Positions 1-7,434 of a stretch of 35,579 nt of DNA are shown here, piece after piece. The first letter of the stretch is position 1. The number at the start of each line of letters is the position of its first letter. The notes beneath the pieces were generated by a model. That model saw only the letters and a list, made by a program, of their open reading frames with translations. It did not search any database and had not been told where the DNA came from. Source of the DNA: Stenotrophomonas_A sp002429615 (GTDB taxonomy: Bacteria; Pseudomonadota; Gammaproteobacteria; Xanthomonadales; Xanthomonadaceae). The stretch is from assembly GCA_031987425.1 (NCBI GenBank), contig DALZZL010000026.1, positions 1 to 35,579 on the forward strand, given 5' to 3'. Both the position numbers and the translations under genes were made by a program.

Positions 1-2
1 CC

Positions 3-680
3 GAGTCCACCGCACCGGCCCCGGCCACCGCCGAGCAGGCCAGCGCCCCCGCCACGACCGAGGAAGGCCACCAGCCGCCGGTCAACGCGCAGGCGCCGAG
101 CGGCCCGGCCCCGGTCGAAGGCACCGACTACCTGGTCATCGAGGGCGGCCAGCCGTACCAGCAGGCCGCCGGCAAGATCGAGGTGGCCGAGGTGTTCGGC
201 TATGTCTGCCCGGCCTGCTTCCGCTTCCAGCCGCTGATCGGGCCGTGGAAGGCCGGCCTGCCGTCGGACGTGCAGTTCGTGTACGTGCCGGCGATGTTCG
301 GCGGCACCTGGGATGACTACGCGCGCGCGTTCTACGCCGCCGAGACCCTGGGCGTGCAGGAGAAGACCCACGACGCGCTGTACAACGCCATCCACGTCGA
401 GCAGAGCCTGAAGGGCGAGCGCGGCAAGGACTCGGTCGAGGACATCGCCAAGTTCTACGCCAAGTACGGCGTGGACGCCAAGCAGTTCGCCGACACCATG
501 GCCAGCTTCGGCGTCGCCGCCAAGACCAACCGCGCCAAGCAGTTCGCCGCGCGCAGCAAGATCACCGGCACCCCGTCGCTGATCGTCAACGGCAAGTACC
601 TGGTCAAGGGCACCAGCTACCAGGACATGCTGCGCATCGCCGACCACCTGATCGCGCGCGAGCGGGCTGCCAAGCAGTAA
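3..680 (+). CDS. dsbA: Thiol:disulfide interchange protein, DsbA type (5' partial)
   Basis: This is the C-terminal part of a periplasmic DsbA-type oxidoreductase, which donates disulfide bonds to exported proteins. The frame is open from the first bases, so the start and signal sequence lie outside the window. The first 40 or so visible residues are an Ala/Pro/Thr/Glu-rich linker. A thioredoxin fold follows, with the redox motif Cys-Pro-Ala-Cys (cysteine codons at 207 and 216). The cis-proline loop Gly-Thr-Pro-Ser-Leu has its proline codon at 573. The helical insert between them has the length usual for DsbA. The low-complexity N-terminal linker suggests a membrane-anchored or lipoprotein form, but that is inference. 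The family is secure; the exact paralogue (DsbA or DsbL-like) is not. Confidence 0.9.
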   Translation, partial: ESTAPAPATAEQASAPATTEEGHQPPVNAQAPSGPAPVEGTDYLVIEGGQPYQQAAGKIEVAEVFGYVCPACFRFQPLIGPWKAGLPSDVQFVYVPAMFGGTWDDYARAFYAAETLGVQEKTHDALYNAIHVEQSLKGERGKDSVEDIAKFYAKYGVDAKQFADTMASFGVAAKTNRAKQFAARSKITGTPSLIVNGKYLVKGTSYQDMLRIADHLIARERAAKQ

Positions 681-697
681 GCAACAGGCTTCTTACC

Positions 698-1474
698 GTG
701 TCGGATTCCCCCACACACACGCGCAAGCTGCGGCTGCTGACGGCCAATATCCAGGCCGGCAGCAGCACGCGGCGCTACAGCGACTACGTGACCCGCAGCT
801 GGTCGCATGCGCTGCCGATGGGCCGCAAGCGCAGCAGCCTGGACACCATCGCGCAGCTGGCCGGCGACCGAGACATCGTCGGACTCAACGAGTCCGACCC
901 CGGCAGCCTGCGTTCGGGCTTCACCAACCAGACCCATTACCTGGCCGAGCGCGCGGGCTTCCATTACTGGAGCCACCAGCCGAACCGGCGCATGGGCGGC
1001 GTGGCGTCCAGCGCCAACGGCCTGCTGAGCAAGCTGGAGCCGGTGGAGGTGCAGGACCATGCGTTGCCCGGCCGCATCGGCGGGCGCGGCATCCTGCTGG
1101 CGAAGTTCGGCGAGGGTGCGCAGGGCTTGGCGGTGGCGGTGGCGCATCTGTCGCTGGGTGCGAATTCGCGGCTGGCGCAGTTGTCGTTCATCGCCGAGCT
1201 GTTGTCCGACCATCCGAACGCGGTGCTGATGGGCGACTTCAACTGCGTGGCCGACCGGCCGGAGATGCAGGTGCTGTATCGCCGCACGCGGCTGCAGCCG
1301 CCCTCTTCCACGGTGCTCACGTTCCCCAGCTGGCGGCCTGAGCGGGCGATCGACCACATCCTCGTCAGCGAGGGGCTGGGGATCGGGGCTACCGAGGCGA
1401 TTCCCGCTGCGTTCTCCGACCATCTCGCGATCGGGATGGAGCTCGACGTGCCGTCGGAATTGCTCAAGCGCTAA
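698..1474 (+). CDS. Endonuclease/exonuclease/phosphatase family protein
   Basis: A 258-residue protein of the Mg-dependent EEP fold (DNase I / exonuclease III / inositol phosphatase superfamily). The conserved motifs appear in order: Asn17 in LLTANIQ, Glu65 in VGLNES, His150 in AVAHLS, Asp180 and Asn182 in MGDFNC, Asp219-His220 in AIDHIL, and the catalytic Asp241-His242 in FSDHLAI. There is no signal peptide or membrane segment, so it should be cytoplasmic. The substrate (DNA, RNA or a phosphoester) cannot be read from the sequence. The start is GTG at 698, 17 bases after the DsbA stop, so the two are probably co-transcribed. No in-frame ATG lies near this start. Confidence 0.85.
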   Translation: MSDSPTHTRKLRLLTANIQAGSSTRRYSDYVTRSWSHALPMGRKRSSLDTIAQLAGDRDIVGLNESDPGSLRSGFTNQTHYLAERAGFHYWSHQPNRRMGGVASSANGLLSKLEPVEVQDHALPGRIGGRGILLAKFGEGAQGLAVAVAHLSLGANSRLAQLSFIAELLSDHPNAVLMGDFNCVADRPEMQVLYRRTRLQPPSSTVLTFPSWRPERAIDHILVSEGLGIGATEAIPAAFSDHLAIGMELDVPSELLKR

Positions 1475-1550
1475 TCGCTGAGGGCGCGTTGCGCGTTTGG
1501 GTTTCCGGCGCGCTTTGAGTGCGGCTGTTCGATTCTCGTCGCGCGGCGCC

Positions 1551-1660
1551 CGGGGGTCGGGGCCTTATCGGGGGACGGCCGAAAGCGGCCATCCATGGCC
1601 TCGGGCCTCGGTCGGCGGCATCCATGCCGCCTCACGCCCCCGATAAGGCCCCGGCCCCCG
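1551..1660. repeat. Long inverted repeat enclosing nested hairpins
   Basis: Two 24-base arms at 1551-1574 and 1637-1660 are reverse complements apart from one position, which would be a G-U pair in RNA. The 62 bases between them hold further hairpins: 1577-1581 with 1586-1590 (AAAG loop), and 1614-1621 with 1624-1631 (8 bp). A third, 1587-1592 with 1595-1600, competes with the first. The predicted fold is a long stem capped by a multi-branched junction. It lies between convergent genes and codes for nothing I can recognise. It may be an intergenic repeat family or a structured RNA end; I cannot tell which from one copy. Confidence 0.7.
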
Positions 1661-1691
1661 AACGCCCCCTCAAAACCCCTCGACCGGACAG

Positions 1692-1739
1692 AAAAGCAGA
1701 CGCCCTCACCACCGGTGAGGGCACCCGCTTTTGCTTTTG
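1692..1739. terminator. Bidirectional intrinsic terminator between convergent genes
   Basis: A 9-bp stem (1702-1710 with 1714-1722, 3-base loop) is flanked by an A-rich tract (AAAAGC, 1692-1697) and a pairing T-rich tract (GCTTTT, 1727-1732), which continues as TTTTGC-type repeats. The A-tract/hairpin/T-tract layout works on both strands. That fits its place between the plus-strand EEP gene and the minus-strand TonB receptor. The rest of 1475-1853 outside this hairpin and the inverted repeat at 1551-1660 shows no gene. Confidence 0.75.
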
Positions 1740-1853
1740 CTCTTCTCCCCCACCCCCAAGCCGAGCTTCGTCATCGAAGTGGGGAAATGAAGCGCCTTGC
1801 CTCGTCCTGGCGGGGCCCGAACCGTAAGTCAGTGCAATCGACCGCGCAAAACC

Positions 1854-4721
1854 TCAGAACCGCAGATCGGCCCGCATATACCAATACCGCCCACCCGGAA
1901 TATCGTAAGTAGACGGGTCATACCCATTGAGCGAGCACGACAGGCAGATCGGCGGATCCTTGTCGAACAGGTTGTTGACGCCGCCACTCACCTGCAGCCC
2001 CGAGAGCCACTCGAAGCGATAACCCAGCTGCACGTCGCTGTACGTCACCGAGCCCATGTCGTGGCGGTCGTTGACCGGATCCGGGCACACCGGGAAATCC
2101 ACCGCGTTTCCGCATGATTCGCGCAAGCTCGACACATGGCGTAAACGCCACGTCGCATTCCACGCCCCCAGGTTCCAGTCCAGCGCCAGGTTGCTGCTCC
2201 ATTCCGGAATCGCGCTGTCGTTGACCTCCACGCCCGGCGCCTGCGGCTGCTGCTGACCCGCCGCACCCACCGCCACGTAGCGGCCGACAAAGGTGTTCTG
2301 CCAGGAGACCTTGAAGCGGCCAATCGTGGTGATCGGCAGCGTCCAGAACACGTCCACGTCCCAGCCGTCGGTCTTGATCGAGCCCAGGTTGGTCAGGCGG
2401 TTGTTGAAGCCGTTGATGCCACCGGTGCTGGCGCGGGTGATGCCGTCGCAGTACTCGGCGGCCAGCGTCTGCACGCACAGGTCGAGCTGGGTCTGCGCGT
2501 CGATCGCCTGGATCGCATCATCGACATGATGGCGGTAGAACGTCGCCTCGATATCGAAGCGGTCCGCCCACGGTGCGTTGTTGCCGAACCACGGACTCCA
2601 CACGAAGCCGGCGCTGAAGCTGCGCGCGCGCTCCGGTTCCAGCGCGCGGTTGCCGCCAGTGGTCACCGAGATCTGCGGGTTGGCCTGCTGGAAACCAGCC
2701 GGCACGCCGAGCGCGGCGCAGTTGACCGGATTGCCGCCCCCCGAACACGGATCGACCAGCACCAGGTCGGCACGCGCGGCCGAGCCATACAACTCGCCGA
2801 TGGTCGGCGCGCGGAAGCCTTCGGCCCAGCTGGTGCGCAGCACGAATTCGTCGGTGACCTGCCAGCGCAGGCCGTACTTCGGGGTGAACTCGCTGCCGAA
2901 GGTCGAGTAGTCGGAATAACGCCCGGCCAGGCTCAGGTCGAGACGGTCGCCGAAACGCTTGGCCGCGAACAGCGGCACGTTCAATTCGACATAGGCTTCG
3001 TTGACGTCGTAGCTGCCGGACGTCGGCTGCGACGGCACGCCGTTGTAGTGCCCTTCCACGGTCAGCGGATCGGGCTGGTACCATCCCTCATAGCGGCGAT
3101 GCTCGACACCGGCGGCGAACGACACCGCGCCGGCCGGCAGCTGGAACAGCTCGCTGCTGAGGTTGGCGCTGAACAGGCTCAGTTCGTTCTGGCTGCGGTC
3201 GTGCACCACCGGCTGGATCCAGCGCAGCATCTCCGGGGTGATGCTGCCGGCGCCGCCGAAGATATCCAGCGGCACGCAGCCGGCCACCGCCGCGCAGGCA
3301 GCCGGATCACCCAGCGCCAGGGCGATGTTGTAGATGTCGTAGCTGCCGGTGTTGGTCTGCTCGGCCTTGCTGCGGCTGTACATCGCGTTGACGTCCCAGT
3401 ACCAGGTCCGCCATGACGTCTCGAAGGTGCCGATGAAACCGGTGGCGAAGTAATCCGTGTCCACGCGCTGCTCGAACACGCGCGGGCCACCTTCCACCGG
3501 GCGCCGACCGATCAGGATCAGGTTGTCCGACGAATCCAGGTCGAAGCCGAACGGGTTGTACGGGTTGGCGGCGGAAATGACGATGTTGTCGGCCAGCGGA
3601 TTGCCGGTACCGGCCTCCGGGCCGAGGAAGATCGGCTCGGGCGCGGACTGGTTGCGCGACTCGCGGCGGTTGCCCAGCGCCTTGAGGTACCACTGCACGT
3701 CGTCGTTGAAGAAGTAGCGGAACTGCCCGAACACACTCTTGCGCTCGGACGGAGTCAGCAGCAGGTTCTCGGTGGCGAAGTTGTAGCGGTCGGCGCTGCT
3801 GAAGCAGTGATAGTCATCGCTGCGCGTGCAGCCGGCGCTGCCGTCGTAGACCGGTGTGCCATTGCCACCAGCATTGGGCGTGAGCGACTGCTGCGCGCCG
3901 GTGTTGGGATCGATGAAATCGAAACGGCCGTCCGGGGTGGCCGAACTGCCCAGCGCCACGCCGGTGCCCGGCACCGGATAGCGCGACTGCGCGCGGTCGC
4001 GTGCCCACACCGGATCCTGCTTCACGTAGCTGGCGCCGAGGAACAGGCTGTAGCGGTCGGCCTGGGTGCCCCAGGCCAGGTCCACGCCGCGGCTGGTGCC
4101 ATCGCCCTCGCCGTATTGGCCGTAGTTGAGCGTGACCTGCGCGCCTTCGAACTCGCGCCGCGTGATGATGTTGACCACGCCGGCGATCGCGTCGGAGCCA
4201 TACAGCGACGAAGCGCCGTCCTCCAGCACCTCGATGCGCTCCACCAGCGCCAGCGGCAGCGTGTTGAGATCGACCGACGCGCCCACGCCCGACGCCGAGG
4301 ACTCGTTGACCCAGCGCACGCCATCCACCAGCACCAGCACGCGCTTGGCGCCCAGGTGGCGCAGGTCGACCTGCGAGGAGCCGGCACCGACACCGCCGCC
4401 ATCAGCGGGGAAGCCGAAGTTGCCGGAGGAATTGAATTTGGTATTGAGCGCCGACCCGGACGCGGTGAGCTGCTGCAGCACGTCACCCACCGACTGCAGG
4501 CCGGTGCGCTCGATGTCGGCGCGGCTCAGCGTCTGGATGGGCACCTGGCCCTGCATCTCGGCGGTCTTGATCCGCGTGCCGGTGACCTGGACCTTGTCCA
4601 GCGTGCGGGTGGCGGTGTCGGCGGAACTGTCGGCCTCCTGCGCCCATGCCGACCACGGCAGCAGCAGCGCGGTGGTCAAGGCCAGGGCCAGGCGGCAGGG
4701 ATCGCGGCGCAGGATACTCAT
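1854..4721 (-). CDS. TonB-dependent outer-membrane receptor
   Basis: A 955-residue outer-membrane gated channel for an unknown ligand, energised through TonB. The signal peptide ends at about residue 25 (Ala-Trp-Ala-Gln). A short TonB-box-like stretch (LDKVQVTGTR) is followed by a plug domain at about 45-170 with the motifs RVLVLVDGVR, VERIEVLEDGASSLYGSDAIAG and VNIITRR. A roughly 750-residue beta-barrel ends in an aromatic residue (LRF), as expected for outer-membrane insertion. Several paired cysteines in the barrel suggest loop disulfides. The start at 4721 is chosen because GGAGAG lies just upstream and the signal peptide begins there; a longer open frame upstream is an Arg-rich artefact. 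Plug and size resemble the large receptors of Xanthomonads that take up carbohydrates or peptides rather than siderophores; the substrate is not identifiable. Confidence 0.93.
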   Translation of the reverse strand: MSILRRDPCRLALALTTALLLPWSAWAQEADSSADTATRTLDKVQVTGTRIKTAEMQGQVPIQTLSRADIERTGLQSVGDVLQQLTASGSALNTKFNSSGNFGFPADGGGVGAGSSQVDLRHLGAKRVLVLVDGVRWVNESSASGVGASVDLNTLPLALVERIEVLEDGASSLYGSDAIAGVVNIITRREFEGAQVTLNYGQYGEGDGTSRGVDLAWGTQADRYSLFLGASYVKQDPVWARDRAQSRYPVPGTGVALGSSATPDGRFDFIDPNTGAQQSLTPNAGGNGTPVYDGSAGCTRSDDYHCFSSADRYNFATENLLLTPSERKSVFGQFRYFFNDDVQWYLKALGNRRESRNQSAPEPIFLGPEAGTGNPLADNIVISAANPYNPFGFDLDSSDNLILIGRRPVEGGPRVFEQRVDTDYFATGFIGTFETSWRTWYWDVNAMYSRSKAEQTNTGSYDIYNIALALGDPAACAAVAGCVPLDIFGGAGSITPEMLRWIQPVVHDRSQNELSLFSANLSSELFQLPAGAVSFAAGVEHRRYEGWYQPDPLTVEGHYNGVPSQPTSGSYDVNEAYVELNVPLFAAKRFGDRLDLSLAGRYSDYSTFGSEFTPKYGLRWQVTDEFVLRTSWAEGFRAPTIGELYGSAARADLVLVDPCSGGGNPVNCAALGVPAGFQQANPQISVTTGGNRALEPERARSFSAGFVWSPWFGNNAPWADRFDIEATFYRHHVDDAIQAIDAQTQLDLCVQTLAAEYCDGITRASTGGINGFNNRLTNLGSIKTDGWDVDVFWTLPITTIGRFKVSWQNTFVGRYVAVGAAGQQQPQAPGVEVNDSAIPEWSSNLALDWNLGAWNATWRLRHVSSLRESCGNAVDFPVCPDPVNDRHDMGSVTYSDVQLGYRFEWLSGLQVSGGVNNLFDKDPPICLSCSLNGYDPSTYDIPGGRYWYMRADLRF

Positions 4722-4788
4722 CCGGTCTCTCTCTCCAAAGGGGATGGGACGGCCGCGACGTCTCCCTGCGCCGCTGCGGCTTGCGTGC

Positions 4789-4817
4789 TTTGTAAACAAA
4801 TCGTGAAGCGGTGACAA
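4789..4817 (-). promoter_or_regulatory. Candidate sigma-70 promoter of the minus-strand TonB receptor
   Basis: On the minus strand TTGTCA (4812-4817) and TACAAA (4789-4794) are separated by 17 bases, about 70 bases before the receptor start at 4721. The -10 lies in a small palindrome, TTTGTAAACAAA (4789-4800), which could be an operator. The prediction is by eye only. Confidence 0.4.
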
Positions 4818-4916
4818 GCGCGCGGAACGGGATGCTGCGGCCCGGCAAACGCTGACACCGAAGGTCATGCACGCTACACCAGCGTCCGCGCGGCGGCGGC
4901 GGCGGGCTGCCGGCGG

Positions 4917-4946
4917 GTGACGCTGCTGCATCGCGGCAGGTAAAAT
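4917..4946 (+). promoter_or_regulatory. Candidate sigma-70 promoter of the plus-strand siderophore receptor
   Basis: GTGACG (4917-4922) and TAAAAT (4941-4946) are spaced by 18 bases. They would give a leader of about 150 bases before the ATG at 5100. That leader contains GC-rich hairpins (for example around 5053-5080) but matches no riboswitch I recognise. No AT-rich Fur box is visible, although iron control would be expected for this receptor class. Confidence 0.35.
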
Positions 4947-5099
4947 GCGCCCCGCGCGGGATCACCGGAACCCCGGTTTTCCCAGCCTTTCCAGCCAGGT
5001 GCTGCCTTCCCCCCACGGGCGGCAACCGCCAAGCCAATCGCTCATCCGATCCCCGCGGGCCGACCCCGGCGGGGCGGAGTCGTTCATCTGGAGATTGGC

Positions 5100-7232
5100 A
5101 TGGCTCGTTTCGTTTCCTCCCTTCCGCGTTTCCGGCGCACCGCGCTGGCCGCCGCCTGCGCCCTGGCCACGCTGCCGGCCTGGGCCGCCGAGGCCCCTGC
5201 CGCCTCGGATGAGGTGCGCACGCTCGACCGCCTCGACGTCGCCGCCTCGCGCCCGACCTACACCGTGGAGAAGGTCGCCGCCGGCACCCGCTTCGAACTG
5301 GCGCCGCGCGAGATTCCGCAGTCGCTGACCATCGTCACCCAGGCCCGGATCAAGGACCAGAACCTGCAGAGCATCGGCCAGGTGCTCAACAACGTCACCG
5401 GCGTGTCCTACAGCCAGACCGACAGCGAGCGCGTGGAGTTCTTCGCGCGCGGCTTCTATATCGACAACTACCAGTTCGACGGCATCCCGACCACGATGGA
5501 CCAGGCCTGGAGCTATGGCGACTCGGCACTGGACCTGGCGCTCTACGACCGCGTGGAGATCGTGCGCGGCGCCACCGGCCTGCTGACCGGCGCCGGCAAT
5601 CCGTCGGCCTCGGTGAACCTGGTGCGCAAGCACGCCGACAGCCGCGAGTTCACCGGCAGCGTCTCGGTGGCCGCCGGCAGCTTCGGCAAGACCCGCAGCA
5701 CGGTGGACGTCACCACTCCGCTCAACAGCAGCGGCAGCGTGCGTGCGCGCGTGATCGGCAACTACACCGACAGCGAATCGTGGGTGGACCGCTACAACCA
5801 GAACAAGACCCTGGGCTATGCGGTGATCGACGCCGACCTCGGCGCCAACACCCTGCTCAGCGTCGGCTACGACTACCAGAAGAAGAACTCCAACGACGTC
5901 ACCTGGGGCGGCTTCCCGCTGTGGTACTCGGACGGCAGCCGCACCGATTACGGCAAGTCGTTCAACCCGGCCGCCGACTGGACCTACTGGGACACCACGG
6001 TCAAGCGCGCGTTCGCCACCCTGGAGACCGGCTTCGGCAACGGCTGGAAGCTCAAGGTCAATGCCACGCATGACGAGAGCAACGTCGACGACAAGCTGTT
6101 CTACCCGTTCTACACGATCTACGGCTTCGACAAGCAGACCGGCGGCGGCGTGGTACCCTACTCCGGCTACTACATCACCGAGCGCAAGGTGGACGGCCTG
6201 GACGGCTACACCGAAGGCCCGTTCCAGCTGTTCGGCCGCGAGCACCGCTTCATGGGCGGCGTCAGCTACAACCGCCGCGATTACTCCAATATCGGCCGCT
6301 CCGACTTCCCCGGCCCGCTGGACAGCTACCTCGGCTGGACCGGCGCGTATCCGGAACCGGACTGGTCGGCCTCGGCGGTGTACCCGAGCGGTGGCAAGAT
6401 CACCCAGAAGGCGGCCTATGCCGCGCTGCGGCTGTCGCTGGCCGACCCGCTGAGCGCCATCCTCGGCGCGCGCTACACCGACTGGAAGAGCGAGGGTGAA
6501 GGCGCCGACCGCGCGCACAAGGTCACCACGCCGTATGCCGGCCTGGTCTACGACTTCAACGACACCTGGTCGACCTACGCCAGCTATACCGAGATCTTCC
6601 AGCCGCAGACGTATCGCGGTGCCAACGGCAGCTTCCTCGACCCGGTAACCGGCAAGAGCTACGAGGCCGGCGTCAAGGCGGCGTGGTTCGACAACCGCCT
6701 CAATGCCTCGGCGGCGGTGTTCCGCATCGAGCAGGACAACGTGGCCCAGCCGACCGGCGTGTACCTGCCGAGCGGCGAGCAGGTCTACGCCGCGGCCAAG
6801 GGCACGGTGAGCGAAGGCTTCGAGTTCGAGGTCAGCGGCGAGCTGCAGGAAGGCTGGAACGCGACCTTCGGCGCCTCGCACTACACCGCGCGCGATGCCA
6901 ACGACACCAGCATCAACAAGCAGCTGCCGCGCACCACCATCAAGCTGTTCACCAGCTACACCCCGAGCGGCGAGTGGCATGACCTCACGGTCGGCGGCGG
7001 CGTGAACTGGCAGAACCGCATCTACTACGTGGACGCGGTGTACGGGCAGTTCGAACAGGACGGCTACGCGCTGGTCAGCGCGTTCGCGCGCTACCGCCTG
7101 GCGCCGCAGTTCTCGGTGCAGCTCAACCTCAACAACCTGCTGGACAAGCGTTACTACGCGCAGATCGACTCGGGCTACGGTGCCTGGGGCGCGCCGCGCA
7201 ATGGCGAACTGAGCTTCAACTGGACGTTCTGA
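5100..7232 (+). CDS. TonB-dependent siderophore receptor (FhuE-like)
   Basis: A 710-residue outer-membrane receptor of the ferric-siderophore class. The signal peptide ends near residue 30 (PAWAA). The plug at about 55-170 carries IPQSLTIVTQ, NNVTGVSY and the diagnostic DRVEIVRGATGLLTGAGNPS followed by VNLVRK, which closely match ferric-coprogen/rhodotorulic acid (FhuE) and FoxA-type receptors. The barrel ends in FNWTF, with a terminal Phe. The ATG at 5100 has a GGAG about 8 bases upstream. It is divergent from the receptor at 1854-4721. No siderophore biosynthesis or inner-membrane importer gene is nearby, so it probably scavenges a hydroxamate-type xenosiderophore. The class is secure; the ligand is inferred. 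Confidence 0.92.
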   Translation: MARFVSSLPRFRRTALAAACALATLPAWAAEAPAASDEVRTLDRLDVAASRPTYTVEKVAAGTRFELAPREIPQSLTIVTQARIKDQNLQSIGQVLNNVTGVSYSQTDSERVEFFARGFYIDNYQFDGIPTTMDQAWSYGDSALDLALYDRVEIVRGATGLLTGAGNPSASVNLVRKHADSREFTGSVSVAAGSFGKTRSTVDVTTPLNSSGSVRARVIGNYTDSESWVDRYNQNKTLGYAVIDADLGANTLLSVGYDYQKKNSNDVTWGGFPLWYSDGSRTDYGKSFNPAADWTYWDTTVKRAFATLETGFGNGWKLKVNATHDESNVDDKLFYPFYTIYGFDKQTGGGVVPYSGYYITERKVDGLDGYTEGPFQLFGREHRFMGGVSYNRRDYSNIGRSDFPGPLDSYLGWTGAYPEPDWSASAVYPSGGKITQKAAYAALRLSLADPLSAILGARYTDWKSEGEGADRAHKVTTPYAGLVYDFNDTWSTYASYTEIFQPQTYRGANGSFLDPVTGKSYEAGVKAAWFDNRLNASAAVFRIEQDNVAQPTGVYLPSGEQVYAAAKGTVSEGFEFEVSGELQEGWNATFGASHYTARDANDTSINKQLPRTTIKLFTSYTPSGEWHDLTVGGGVNWQNRIYYVDAVYGQFEQDGYALVSAFARYRLAPQFSVQLNLNNLLDKRYYAQIDSGYGAWGAPRNGELSFNWTF

Positions 7233-7256
7233 TCCTCGTTGTTTGAGGCATGATGC

Positions 7257-7290
7257 CGGCCGGCGGCCCGCGAGGGTCGCCGGCCGTTTT
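7257..7290 (+). terminator. Intrinsic terminator after the siderophore receptor
   Basis: A 13-bp stem (7257-7269 with 7274-7286, one G-U pair) is closed by a GCGA tetraloop and followed by TTTTCGTTT. It starts 25 bases after the receptor stop, so the transglycosylase gene downstream must have its own promoter. Confidence 0.85.
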
Positions 7291-7434
7291 CGTTTCCAGG
7301 CTTGCCAGCGCATGAATGCGCAGGGTCGCGACGCGGCGATCGCGTCGTCGCGGACGCACGCGCGGCATCCGCTGCCCGCACAATCACGGGCCAGTCGTCA
7401 CGGCCGTTCACCCCGGGCCGGTATCCTCGAAACC

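Noticed and set aside
1595..1912. Small plus-strand frames across the 1.5-1.85 kb gap
   Set aside because: They run through the inverted repeat and terminator, lack ribosome-binding sites, and read Pro/Arg-rich.
4947..5099. Riboswitch (cobalamin or TPP type) in the leader of the siderophore receptor
   Set aside because: Neither the cobalamin box (GCCACTG-like) nor the TPP box (CTGAGA) is present; only GC-rich hairpins are seen.
4722..5099. Fur box before the siderophore receptor
   Set aside because: No AT-rich GATAAT-type repeat occurs in the gap.
4962..7313. 783-codon open frame opposite the siderophore receptor
   Set aside because: It has the Arg/Val/Ala-rich composition of an antisense frame in high-GC DNA and no motif, and the plus-strand receptor fully explains the region.
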